Under the pieces are notes generated by a model, which made no database searches, was not told the origin of the DNA, and worked only from the letters and a program-made list of their open reading frames with translations. Shown one piece after another: positions 55,949 through 64,000 of a stretch of DNA of 64,000 nt. The stretch comes from Chitinophaga polysaccharea (GTDB lineage: Bacteria > Bacteroidota > Bacteroidia > Chitinophagales > Chitinophagaceae), in NCBI RefSeq assembly GCF_007829335.1, contig NZ_VIWO01000004.1:62001-126000 (forward strand), given 5' to 3'. Position 1 is the stretch's first letter, and each line of letters begins with the position of its first letter. A program made the position numbers and the translations under genes.

Positions 55949-55976
55949 GCCGGAAGCGGCTCTAATCACTTCCGGC
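55949..55976 (-). promoter_or_regulatory. Stem-loop in the FecR-SusC intergenic region
   Basis: GCCGGAAG (55949-55956) is an exact complement of CTTCCGGC (55969-55976), 12-base loop, within the 226 bp between FecR and SusC on the minus strand. It may be a terminator after FecR or an attenuator before SusC; the SusC promoter is expected nearer 55890-55945. Confidence 0.4.
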
Positions 55977-56115
55977 ATTTTGTTCCTGCAGGTTGGTTAT
56001 TGGTTGGTTTTGGTATTCAAGTGGTTTGGTTTAGCCAATAAAACCCCTTCCGGCCATCAGAAGCCAAATGTTTCATTGTTCACTCAATGAGTGTAGTATT
56101 AATTTATTCCTACCC

Positions 56116-57276
56116 CTAAGGCATTACAATCAACTTCCTGTTATTCTCGATCCTGAAATGAATATGTACATCTTGCAGTGTATTTAATATTTCAGAGAGT
56201 TTCAAATTACGACTCAATTCTCCGCCGAAGCGTAAATCGGGCACTCCCTTTTCATACACCACTTCAATATTATACCAACGCTCCAGTTGTTTCATTACCT
56301 GTTGCAGACTGGCTCCATCAAAATTGAATAATCCGTTTTTCCAGGCCATTACTTTGTCAATATTTACAGCGGTATTTAATTTTATCGGTCCTCCTGCCAT
56401 AAGCGCCTGCTGGCCGGGTTTTAAGGTAGCTGTTTCTCCTGCATATCTCACCCTGACCGCACCCTCCAGTAGTGTAGCAGTCACGCCTGGTTCATCTTTA
56501 TAAGCATTGATATTAAAATGGGTGCCCAATACTTCCACTGTGCTGGTTTCATTTATTTTAACCTTAAAAGGCATATTGGTATGTTGTGCCACTTCGAAGT
56601 AAGCCTCCCCTGTTATTTCTACCAGGCGTTCCTTGCCTTTAAACGCAACCGGATACCTGATAGTGCTGGCTGCATTCAGCCACACCGCTGTGCCATCAGG
56701 TAATTTCATACAGAATTGCCGGCCATTGGGAGTTGATATACTATTATAAACAACGTCACTGGCTCCTGGCGCTGCATCATATACTAGTTGTCCCTTTTGC
56801 AGCATTACGCGGACGCCGGTCTGAGTGGCTACCACGCCGTTTGCCATACTATCGAGTTGCATCCGGCTGCCATCTGCCAGGGTGAGAATAGCTCCACTGC
56901 CCCCCGGAGCTACATCATTCTGTGCTAAAGGCAGGTGAGCGGTGGGGAGCTGATCAAGCCGGGTTTTCAACAGGTAAAAGATACCGATACCGATTAGCAA
57001 CACCGCGGCCGCCGCATATGCCAGCAGGCGCCGCAACCTGGCTGTTCTTACCTGGTGTTGTATACGGCCCAGTATAAGTGAATTCAACCGCTTACGGCGG
57101 CCCTCCGTTTCATTACCTGTAAACGTATCTTCCATAAATGTTTTTTCCATGGATGCTTCCAGCAGTGCGCGGTAATGATCGTCGTTCAGCAGCGCTGTTA
57201 ACCGCTCTCTTTCTTCGACGGAGAGATTGCCTGTTAAATACCGGTCCAATAATGAATAAAATTCGCTGTTATTCAT
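56116..57276 (-). CDS. FecR-family anti-sigma factor
   Basis: 386 residues. The N-terminal cytoplasmic part holds LLDRYLTGNLSVEERERLTA. A membrane helix lies near residues 84-104 (LLAYAAAAVLLIGIGIFYLL). The periplasmic FecR domain contains SISTPNGRQFCMKLPDGTAV then WLNAASTIRYPVAF, VEITGEAYFEVAQHTNMPFK and VEVLGTHFNINAY. A DUF4974 domain ends the protein (FDGASLQQVMKQLERWYNIE, LSEILNTLQD). FecR proteins hold the partner sigma factor and release it on a signal from the STN domain of the receptor. The sigma gene lies 71 bp upstream and SusC 226 bp downstream. Confidence 0.96.
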   Translation of the reverse strand: MNNSEFYSLLDRYLTGNLSVEERERLTALLNDDHYRALLEASMEKTFMEDTFTGNETEGRRKRLNSLILGRIQHQVRTARLRRLLAYAAAAVLLIGIGIFYLLKTRLDQLPTAHLPLAQNDVAPGGSGAILTLADGSRMQLDSMANGVVATQTGVRVMLQKGQLVYDAAPGASDVVYNSISTPNGRQFCMKLPDGTAVWLNAASTIRYPVAFKGKERLVEITGEAYFEVAQHTNMPFKVKINETSTVEVLGTHFNINAYKDEPGVTATLLEGAVRVRYAGETATLKPGQQALMAGGPIKLNTAVNIDKVMAWKNGLFNFDGASLQQVMKQLERWYNIEVVYEKGVPDLRFGGELSRNLKLSEILNTLQDVHIHFRIENNRKLIVMP

Positions 57277-57347
57277 ACGTTTTGTTTGAAGCTATTTTCC
57301 CAGCTAAATATAAAGACGCAGTATTGAGTAGGGCCGGGTAGGGTATT

Positions 57348-57932
57348 TTAAAAAAAAATTTTGAGGCCGGGTAAAATGAGTAACATAAAGACATTATAAT
57401 GCAATGCTTCCCTCAACGTATTAAGGGCAGCCACCATATGAAATTTAACCGTAGTGGGGGAAATCTGTAGCTGTACAGCAATCTGCTGGTAGGTGAAATT
57501 TTCAAACCTGCTCAGAATGAACACAGCTTTCTGCTGGGGGGGAAGCCGGCCTATGGCCTGCTGTATTTGCTGATAGGTTTCTTTCCATTCCAGTTGTCCG
57601 TCGGGGAGCCATCCTTCGTTTAGATCATCATCCGTGGGGGGCGCAGCAGTTTTTAGCCGTTTCCTTACAGCAGAAACAAGCTGGTTGCGGGATAATATAA
57701 AGAGATAATTTTTGAAGTTCTCTATTTCAGGCAGCCGGTGGCGGTTATCCCATATTTTCAGGAATACATCCTGTACCAGTTCTTCAGCCTCCTGGCAAGA
57801 TTTAAGATAGCTGAGGGCATGTGAATATAGCTTATTTCTGTAAAGGTCCAATAGTGCAGAGAAGGCAACCTCATTACCTCTCGCGGTTTCGCTCAGGAGC
57901 TCTCTTTCATTATGTGTTGTTTTCTCAGGCAA
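57348..57932 (-). CDS. ECF-type RNA polymerase sigma factor
   Basis: The sigma-70 region 2 begins at ELLSETARGNEVAFSALLDL and continues SCQEAEELVQDVFLKIWDNR; region 4 is AIGRLPPQQKAVFILSRFEN then FTYQQIAVQLQISPTTVKFH. I chose the TTG at 57932 (MPEKTTHNERELL) because this is where family likeness starts. The frame is open to an ATG at 58037, but that 35-residue addition overlaps the end of the upstream gene by 23 bases and resembles no sigma N-terminus. It pairs with FecR downstream and presumably drives the SusC/SusD/TlpA genes. Confidence 0.92.
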   Translation of the reverse strand: MPEKTTHNERELLSETARGNEVAFSALLDLYRNKLYSHALSYLKSCQEAEELVQDVFLKIWDNRHRLPEIENFKNYLFILSRNQLVSAVRKRLKTAAPPTDDDLNEGWLPDGQLEWKETYQQIQQAIGRLPPQQKAVFILSRFENFTYQQIAVQLQISPTTVKFHMVAALNTLREALHYNVFMLLILPGLKIFF

Positions 57933-58014
57933 TATTATGCAATGTCTCGGTTGGTTGACGATGCAAACTAAAAGAAAAAATCTGATTATAATAAATCCAT
58001 TCTCACATTTTCCA

Positions 58015-59922
58015 TTAGTTGACACCTCTTGTTTCATACTTTCTTAGCATATTTCCCGCCTCTTTCTTTATTCTCACTACTTCATAAGAGGGGATCTTAA
58101 CCGGCATGGTTAAAATTGTGCGGGCAATCTTTTGGGCATTTTCGGTGTCTTTTACTTGGTCATATAGTTTTAGCAATTCCATTTTTGTTGTGAACCTGGA
58201 TGGAATATAATTACTCAGCCACCTGTAATTTTCAATGGCCATTTTGTAGTTGCCAGCTTTTTTATAGGATCGTCCCAATGCCTCCATATTAATGGAAGAG
58301 ATAACATACCTTTTAGCTTCTTCCAAAATCGTAACAGCTTCTTGGCTGCTTGCGCTGTCTTTCATGAGAAACATACCGTATTCCGTTAGGAATTTGCCAT
58401 TATATTTGAATGCTTCATACAGCTGCTCATAGCCTTTTCTTTCTTCTACGTCTGCCAGACCCTGGTTACGCAGCTTATCCCACTGCATTTTTGCCTTCCA
58501 TTGCTCAAATGAGTTATAGGAACCTAGTGCTGCTATGAATAGCGTAAGACATAAAACGATCTTGCCCGCCAAGGGGCGGATTGTTTTTAGTACATAAAGA
58601 TATGGCAACCTGGTACGGAAGTTTTCGTCAAGTACCGCCGCTAGCGCAAAGCAGAAGAAGATCAGGAGCAGCAATATATTCACATGAAAGGGATAAGATG
58701 TAAAGCCACAGGCAAGAATAGCAATTACGGTAAGTTTTGTGGCATTCAGCAATGGTTGGTTTCTTGTGGATTTTGTTTTGAAGAATAAGATCATAATTAT
58801 TATAAAGCCTGCAAAGCCGGTTAGGCCAACGGTTTCCATAATTTGCATGTATTCATTGAAAAGAATAAAGCTTTCTGATGCACTAAAATAGAAGTCTTGG
58901 GGTGGATTCGGATGACTGGCGAAATAGCTTGCCTGCCATTGCGGATAGTGCCAGGTAAAGCGCCCTATACCCGTTCCCAGCAGGGGATTGTCGCTTAAAT
59001 GCCCTCCCGCAATGTATAGCTTCATTACCCTGCCAGATGCCGATAACCTTTTTAAATGAAATAGATAATGTATGGCATAGCCCAAGCCTCCAAGGAGTAC
59101 AAAAGCCAATGAGAGCACAACAGGTCTTGGGAGTTTGTAAAAACGCTTTCTTACCTGAATATTATTATTCATTGCCAGGAAGAAAAATAAGAGTGTTGCC
59201 ATTGCGATAATGGCAGTCCGCGATTCAGATCGCCAGATAATAAATGCAGAGAAGCCCAGGCAGGCGCTAAAAATTAATATTCTGGCAGCCTTTGAAGCGC
59301 TTTGAATCCATGCCGTTGTGCTGTCCTTCCTTTTAGAAAGTATTCCCGTCTTAAAATTAAAAAGTACATAATACAGAAAAGGCAGGTTGGAAACAAGATA
59401 ACAGCAGTATACGCCAGTGTTTTGCAAGCTTCCTTCAATATTCAATGGGGTGATATTGCATTCAAATTTGTCCATCTGATCAAATGCCAGGTAGAGCTGC
59501 CAAAGAAAGGCAACAGATAGCCCACATATTATTACGTGCAATACTCTTAACTTGGCGGTGAGCACAATAATGAATAATAGGGAGATTATTGCAATACAGG
59601 TGAAGTACTCATTAGCCAGGCTATAACAGCTACTATATGATAATAATAGGATAAAGATGTTTGATATCAACAGCATGATGAACTGATAGCAACTAATGGC
59701 GCTCTTAAACGCATGGATCGAAAAGAAAAGCAGGTACAAAAGCCATCCCGTGATTACTGTAAACGCAGCGAAGTATTGATCATTGTTATCAAGATCAAAA
59801 TTGAAGGCAAACCTATATGTGAACAGTGCGCAGTAGAAAGCGGTGGTAAGGGAAAATAATATAAATAAACCGGGTAAATATGCTATAGATTTGATAGCGA
59901 TCTTTTTTAGCTGGATAAACAT
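58015..59922 (-). CDS. O-antigen-ligase/Wzy-like membrane protein with C-terminal TPR region
   Basis: 635 residues. About 11 membrane helices cover residues 10-470. The O-antigen ligase loop shows GHLSDNPLLGTGIGRFTWHY and later FILFNEYMQIMETVGLTGFA. Residues about 490-635 hold helical repeats of TPR type (SSQEAVTILEEAKRYVISSI, AGNYKMAIENYRWLSNYIPS). It lacks neighbours for O-antigen synthesis. In Bacteroidota, proteins of this type also occur beside GLPGLI, TlpA and small secreted peptides, as here. It lies 32 bp after the outer-membrane barrel gene on the same strand and is probably its operon mate. The substrate is unknown. Confidence 0.82.
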   Translation of the reverse strand: MFIQLKKIAIKSIAYLPGLFILFSLTTAFYCALFTYRFAFNFDLDNNDQYFAAFTVITGWLLYLLFFSIHAFKSAISCYQFIMLLISNIFILLLSYSSCYSLANEYFTCIAIISLLFIIVLTAKLRVLHVIICGLSVAFLWQLYLAFDQMDKFECNITPLNIEGSLQNTGVYCCYLVSNLPFLYYVLFNFKTGILSKRKDSTTAWIQSASKAARILIFSACLGFSAFIIWRSESRTAIIAMATLLFFFLAMNNNIQVRKRFYKLPRPVVLSLAFVLLGGLGYAIHYLFHLKRLSASGRVMKLYIAGGHLSDNPLLGTGIGRFTWHYPQWQASYFASHPNPPQDFYFSASESFILFNEYMQIMETVGLTGFAGFIIIMILFFKTKSTRNQPLLNATKLTVIAILACGFTSYPFHVNILLLLIFFCFALAAVLDENFRTRLPYLYVLKTIRPLAGKIVLCLTLFIAALGSYNSFEQWKAKMQWDKLRNQGLADVEERKGYEQLYEAFKYNGKFLTEYGMFLMKDSASSQEAVTILEEAKRYVISSINMEALGRSYKKAGNYKMAIENYRWLSNYIPSRFTTKMELLKLYDQVKDTENAQKIARTILTMPVKIPSYEVVRIKKEAGNMLRKYETRGVN

Positions 59923-59954
59923 ACCTATTTAACTTATTTCATTAAGCCAGAGGG

Positions 59955-62588
59955 CTACAGGTCGAAATGTGCTGAAAGTAACAGCATCCTGGGTTGCAGC
60001 AAATACCTATAGGTGGCAATCATATTATTGGTAGTGGTCACAATATTGTAATAACGAACATCTGCCATGTTATTGGAGCTTAACCTGAGCTGGAGTTTGC
60101 GCCATTGTGGATTTTGAAAATTATATTGAATATAGCTATTCATTAATACGGCAGAAGATATGGTTTGTCCTGTCTGTGAAGACTGCAGGTATTGATTGTC
60201 GAAAGAAATACTCAGATGTTTGACAGGATAAATAATAACAGAGGATGTTTCATTGAATTGGCTGTTTGATTGTCGTTGGAATCCCGCAGCAGTTGAAGAA
60301 CTTGTATTGAATATATATGCCGTAGATACCTTTACTTCTAACCAATCAGAAATTGTTGGGGTGATATTCAGCTTGTAGCTCGATATATTGTTGTTTACAT
60401 CAAATAATACACCATTCTGCATTTGCTGCGATGTGCCATGGGCGAACGAAGCATTGACAGCAACCATGGTGTTGAATGAATAAATATATTTGCTCGCATT
60501 GCAGGTAAGGGAAATATTCTTGCTCGAATTATTAATGGGAAGCGCCGTAACCGTAGTAAGATTGCGCTCAATTGTCTGGGAATCTAAATAGTAATTTTCG
60601 TTTAAGCTGTACGCCAGGTCTATATTTGCGAAGAATGCCAGCAGCATTTTTTTGAAGTTGAATCCTATATCAAATGTCTGTGAGCTGCCGATAAGCAAGG
60701 GTCGGTTGTATGATGAATAGTTACGGTATCCGTTCAGCAATTTCCCGCCAAATATTTGCGCAAGCGTTGCTGCCTGTTGGCCGAAGTTGTAGGTGAAGGA
60801 AAACTGATTTTCCTTGCCCACTTTGCGCTGCCAGCTCAGTAATGGGTTAATAAAAATATGATTTAGTTTATCACGGTTCGTTAAAACGGAGTCGTTGAAG
60901 TAATTGATGTGCGTGAAGTTTATGGGGGCTGAAATGTTTAGTTGATCCCTGTCATTTTTGAATGCTATTTGGGGAGTAAGGTAAAATTGTTCTTTTTGCC
61001 AGTGCAAGTCATTTGAAAATTCAGCGAGTCCCGTAGTATAATGATTGTTTTGTAACAGTTGAACATTGGAATGAAAATATTGTTGCTGGTAATTCAGGCC
61101 GGTGTTTGTTCCGAGTATCCAGTGTCCAAATATGTGGCTGTACGAAATATTGTTATTGGTATAGAATGTAGATGTGCGCTGGAACTGATAGGTATTTAAA
61201 TAGGGGACGCTGTCGTTCAGGTTGTCTTGCATGGCACCCGGAGATATCGATAATGTTTGTGGAACATTTGAATATTGCGCGGAAGAGTAATAATTGACAA
61301 GATGTTTTTTGTGAATTTGAAGATATCCTTGTAAAGTATTGCTGAAGCTGGTATTTTTTGTTGAGTTGTGCTGCAGGATATTTTGCCCGTTCGACAATAT
61401 TTCCGCGCCCAGGTTGGCACATGTTTGACTGAGGGAGAATGTATTATCAAAGTACGTTTTAAAACTATTTACATTATAATTTAATTGAATGTTGAAAGCG
61501 TCAGTTGGCATACTGTTTTTGTTCGATTCATTGTACTTCACTGTATCGTTTCCTGGCAGGTAGTATGCGGTCGACGACTCATTTTCGGTTGATTGCTTAT
61601 CGTGCAGATAGTATCCATTAATGCGCAAACTTTTGTATTTATTGAATTTGTACATATTGTTGAGGTTGGGCATTATAGCTTTATTAAACAGGGATAGGCT
61701 CCTTGCCAGATTGGGCGCGCCACCCAGGCTGCTGAGGCCAGTTTCCCGTGAATAATCAAGCCCCTCATTGTTCGATTTTAGTTCGTTAATGGCCTTATAC
61801 TTATCATTGAAAACCATGTTGTGAATCGTTCCATTCCACTTTCCGGGGATACCACCTTCCAGTTCGGCATTGTTGATGACATGAAATTTGCCTTTATCTT
61901 TTAACGTAACGTTTATGGCTGCCTGGTCCGATGGCACAATACCATTCAACATTTTCACATGCTGATTGTGTTCAATTACCTGCACTTTGGCTATTTCCGC
62001 AGATGGAATATTGTCCGTCGCAATTTGATAGCGGTTGTCCAGCAAATTATCTCCTCCAATGTAAAAGTTGTTGATAGGCTTTCCCTGATAGCTGATTATT
62101 CCACCATTGTCGACTGTAATCCCTGGAAGGTTTTTGATAATATCACCTAAATATCTATCGCTTTTCTTTGTAAAGGTATCAGCATTATAGCTAATCGTAT
62201 CTCCTTTCTGCACAATCGGCTTTGTCCCTTTTACAACAACGTCGGGTAAGGTTTTTTGAAGAGATTTAAGTTGGATTAAATTATCCTTGTTCACCAAAAC
62301 CGGATGTTTTATTAACTTTTCAAAGTTTATGGCATTTACTTTTATGGCCAGGCTATCAATATGGTATTTGTCTGGAATCTGGAAGCTAAAACGTCCACTT
62401 TCATTGGTGGTATTAAATGAAATTCCTGCCTGGCTACGATAAATAATGATGCTTACGATTGCCTTATCAATTGGATGATGAATAGAATCTTCCACTTTCC
62501 CAAATATATGTGTCATATGTTCCTGACCTTCAGCGCATATGGAAGAGGTCATGAAAAATAACAATAGGACTATCTTTCTAATCGTCAT
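59955..62588 (-). CDS. Outer-membrane barrel protein with carboxypeptidase-regulatory-like domain, second GLPGLI partner
   Basis: 877 residues; signal peptide core IVLLLFFMTSSICAEG. Residues about 25-110 form a regulatory-like beta domain (FGKVEDSIHHPIDKAIVSII). The plug-like part has YLGDIIKNLPGITVDNGGII, INNFYIGGDNLLDNRYQIAT and AKVQVIEHNQHVKMLNGIVP. This is the same order and wording as in the barrel at 22510-25179 (there 'IGRLPGIQIDENG', 'KVYIDGDNLMDGKYRLAT', 'VQVIERDQPIKALNG'), so the two are clear paralogs. The barrel ends LLLSAHFDL. It lies between a GLPGLI gene upstream and the O-antigen-ligase-like gene downstream. Confidence 0.85.
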   Translation of the reverse strand: MTIRKIVLLLFFMTSSICAEGQEHMTHIFGKVEDSIHHPIDKAIVSIIIYRSQAGISFNTTNESGRFSFQIPDKYHIDSLAIKVNAINFEKLIKHPVLVNKDNLIQLKSLQKTLPDVVVKGTKPIVQKGDTISYNADTFTKKSDRYLGDIIKNLPGITVDNGGIISYQGKPINNFYIGGDNLLDNRYQIATDNIPSAEIAKVQVIEHNQHVKMLNGIVPSDQAAINVTLKDKGKFHVINNAELEGGIPGKWNGTIHNMVFNDKYKAINELKSNNEGLDYSRETGLSSLGGAPNLARSLSLFNKAIMPNLNNMYKFNKYKSLRINGYYLHDKQSTENESSTAYYLPGNDTVKYNESNKNSMPTDAFNIQLNYNVNSFKTYFDNTFSLSQTCANLGAEILSNGQNILQHNSTKNTSFSNTLQGYLQIHKKHLVNYYSSAQYSNVPQTLSISPGAMQDNLNDSVPYLNTYQFQRTSTFYTNNNISYSHIFGHWILGTNTGLNYQQQYFHSNVQLLQNNHYTTGLAEFSNDLHWQKEQFYLTPQIAFKNDRDQLNISAPINFTHINYFNDSVLTNRDKLNHIFINPLLSWQRKVGKENQFSFTYNFGQQAATLAQIFGGKLLNGYRNYSSYNRPLLIGSSQTFDIGFNFKKMLLAFFANIDLAYSLNENYYLDSQTIERNLTTVTALPINNSSKNISLTCNASKYIYSFNTMVAVNASFAHGTSQQMQNGVLFDVNNNISSYKLNITPTISDWLEVKVSTAYIFNTSSSTAAGFQRQSNSQFNETSSVIIYPVKHLSISFDNQYLQSSQTGQTISSAVLMNSYIQYNFQNPQWRKLQLRLSSNNMADVRYYNIVTTTNNMIATYRYLLQPRMLLLSAHFDL

Positions 62589-62622
62589 AGGAAAGTGTGA
62601 TAAAGAGATATTTTTTCTAAAT

Positions 62623-62653
62623 GAAAGCAGGGCATTTAATCTGCCCTGCTTTC
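62623..62653 (-). terminator. Strong stem-loop between the GLPGLI and barrel genes
   Basis: GAAAGCAGGGCA (62623-62634) pairs perfectly with TGCCCTGCTTTC (62642-62653), loop 7 bases. On minus an AT-rich run with T's follows. It lies 30 bp after the GLPGLI stop and would set the ratio between the two genes. Confidence 0.6.
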
Positions 62654-62683
62654 CCAGGTTTTAAAAATAGATGCGTCGAATAT

Positions 62684-63556
62684 CTACTTTAAATCAATAG
62701 GGTTACTATTTGTGTTACTGGTTTTATTATCTTTTCCAACTGGCTTGCCACTGGCTGCATTTACTCCCGTTACAAATTTTATCTTACCACTGCTGGCGCT
62801 GTTATTCCAAAAAGTGGCGGGATCCTTTTTGAATGCATTGTATAATTTATTATACTCTTTGTAGGTGGCCTCAGTGGCGTTTTTAGGGACTCCTATCTTT
62901 TCATTGCTTATGTTACTTTCGAGATTGTTGAAAATATAAACAACTTCGTGTTTTTGGTCATAAGCTTCGAGTATCATGCCTGGCAGGCCACTAAGTTTTC
63001 TAGGCCCAAAGCTATAAGGAATATCGCTGCAAAACCAGGCAGTGTATAACCTACCATGACTTTCTCCTGTTGCTTTCTGGCAAATATTTCCCTGAATGGT
63101 CTTGGTGGAATCTAAAATCTTCCAGTCGATTTTTTTAGCGGTATCTTTTACGAGGTAGAAAGAATTGGCAACTTGCTGCCCGGTAAAAATTTTATTTTGT
63201 GGATCCGATATTGTATAAATGACCTCTTGTGAGGAATAGTTGAACGACGATAGCAATGACTGGACGTCGTTATAGGAAGTAGTCGGATTTGCGGCTATCT
63301 GCTTCCTGATGTTTTTCTGGATAGCAGAATCACGCATTTTTTTTGAGTAGCTTGTGAACGAGCTGGCTGTTTTGCCGAAGTCCAGCTCCAAATCTTCCTG
63401 TAAGAGGTAGTTGGGTTTTGTAGTATCGGGTATATATTGAAATTTATAGAAGACTTTACCCACAATGGCCTGTTCTTTTATGGGAGCATTGGATTGAGCT
63501 ATAACATTTTTAGTAGCTACTACGAAAAGGATGATAAGGAGGAATTTTGATTTCAT
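62684..63556 (-). CDS. GLPGLI-family secreted protein (second copy)
   Basis: 290 residues; signal peptide MKSKFLLIILFVVATKNVIA. The core reads AWFCSDIPYSFGPRKLSGLP then GMILEAYDQKHEVVYIF, i.e. the GLPGLI motif is here SGLPGMILEAYD. Upstream are FQYIPDTTKPNYLLQEDLEL and ISDPQNKIFTGQQVANSFYL. The paralog at 25190-26035 shares AWF/VWFTTDIP, SFGP, LEA-D and the same partner gene order (GLPGLI then barrel). The gap to the barrel is 95 bp with a strong hairpin. Function unknown. Confidence 0.92.
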   Translation of the reverse strand: MKSKFLLIILFVVATKNVIAQSNAPIKEQAIVGKVFYKFQYIPDTTKPNYLLQEDLELDFGKTASSFTSYSKKMRDSAIQKNIRKQIAANPTTSYNDVQSLLSSFNYSSQEVIYTISDPQNKIFTGQQVANSFYLVKDTAKKIDWKILDSTKTIQGNICQKATGESHGRLYTAWFCSDIPYSFGPRKLSGLPGMILEAYDQKHEVVYIFNNLESNISNEKIGVPKNATEATYKEYNKLYNAFKKDPATFWNNSASSGKIKFVTGVNAASGKPVGKDNKTSNTNSNPIDLK

Positions 63557-63574
63557 TTCTGCTATTTGATATGA

Positions 63575-64000
63575 TTAATGGGAGACAGGGCTAATTGATG
63601 CGATTGCTTTTATAAGGTCTTCTTTATCTTTTTCTCCCTCTAAAGGGAAGCCCGTGTATAGTATTTGGGAATCAGCACCAATAAACACTGTTTTTACCTT
63701 TCCAGTTGCCGAAATCAGTTTCGGATTTAATCTTAATGTTTCATTGTTGATATCTAATAGGAGAGGGAAAGGGAAATACTTTAGCTTTTGGGTTTTAAAT
63801 AGATATTTCATATACCTGTATTTGTCATCAGAACGACATAATAACACTATCGGGATTTGATATTTTTTTAGGCTGTCGGAGTAAAAATTATTCCATTTAT
63901 CTACTTCCACGATACACACAGGGCAGGAAAAATCTACATCTACAATAAGCTTATAGGGCGCCTTCATGAGAGCAGCGCTGTCGGCTGTGCGTCTTTCCGG
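63575..64000 (-). CDS. Thioredoxin-like redox protein, 5' end outside window
   Basis: The frame is open from the window end at 64000 to the stop at 63575; a Met at 63967 exists but sequence before it is also open (PERRTADSAAL), and the fold starts at once with LIVDVDFSCPVCIVEVDKWN, so the gene probably extends past the window with a signal sequence there. CPVC is the active Cys pair. Further thioredoxin-fold segments are FPFPLLLDINNETLRLNPKL and KTVFIGADSQILYTGF. It stands 18 bp before the GLPGLI gene in the same direction, so redox chemistry accompanies this module. Confidence 0.75.
   Translation of the reverse strand, partial: PERRTADSAALMKAPYKLIVDVDFSCPVCIVEVDKWNNFYSDSLKKYQIPIVLLCRSDDKYRYMKYLFKTQKLKYFPFPLLLDINNETLRLNPKLISATGKVKTVFIGADSQILYTGFPLEGEKDKEDLIKAIASISPVSH

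Overview
The window looks like a piece of a Bacteroidota chromosome, most likely a Chitinophaga-type genome (family Chitinophagaceae). The reasons are two SusC/SusD pairs, an ECF sigma/FecR pair, two GLPGLI proteins each paired with an outer-membrane barrel, TlpA-type thioredoxins with Bacteroidota lipoprotein signals, and several upstream TAnnTTTG boxes, the -7 element used in this phylum. The assignment is from protein style, not from a search. No rRNA, tRNA, CRISPR array, integrase or complete insertion sequence was seen.

Layout. (1) 1-13.3 kb, plus strand: a glycan-utilisation locus with the end of a ROK protein, SusC, SusD, a gutted glycosidase remnant, a secreted toroid-type protein of unknown family, a DUF5703/GH95-like protein and a GH36-like alpha-galactosidase. 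(2) 13.5-20.3 kb, minus strand: seven genes in tight series (two aldo/keto reductases, a cupin-NTF2 fusion, a lipoprotein esterase, a lipoprotein flavodoxin, a carboxymuconolactone decarboxylase-hydrolase fusion and a lone cupin), divergent from an AraC regulator at 20.4 kb. (3) 21.3-34 kb, mixed strands, accessory in character: an arsenite-transporter (ACR3) remnant, a TetR regulator, an outer-membrane barrel with GLPGLI partner and a small secreted protein, a stand-alone RluA-type accessory domain, a PixA/AidA inclusion-body protein, a MerR regulator divergent from an odd isochorismatase-fold hydrolase, an NTF2-like protein, a CrtO-like acyltransferase with no ATG start, and an AraC-GyrI regulator with a membrane protein. 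(4) 33.8-38.6 kb, plus strand: a two-gene cassette with a large CHAT (caspase-like) protein and a multi-pass membrane protein carrying a long helical domain. This is the strongest candidate for an undescribed system here. (5) 38.7-47.7 kb, minus strand: a NarL/NarX-like two-component pair next to a complete urea ABC uptake operon (porin, UrtA, UrtB, UrtC, UrtD, UrtE). Tandem palindromes lie in the operon's upstream region. (6) 48.6-58 kb: a metallophosphoesterase on plus, then on minus an ECF sigma factor, FecR anti-sigma factor, STN-type SusC, SusD and a TlpA-like protein. This looks like a trans-envelope-regulated uptake locus. (7) 58-64 kb, minus strand: an O-antigen-ligase-like TPR protein, a second outer-membrane barrel/GLPGLI pair and a thioredoxin-like protein that runs off the window end.

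How the parts fit. Regions 1 and 6 would bind and import oligomers through SusC/D and process them in the periplasm. Region 5 would import urea under nitrogen control; no urease is visible. Region 2 looks like a carbonyl/quinone/electrophile-stress operon controlled by the divergent AraC protein. The two GLPGLI pairs are duplicated modules of unknown function 37 kb apart, one with a small secreted Cys-containing protein and one with a thioredoxin. Decayed fragments of at least three genes (glycosidase, ACR3, possibly chorismate mutase) show ongoing gene loss.
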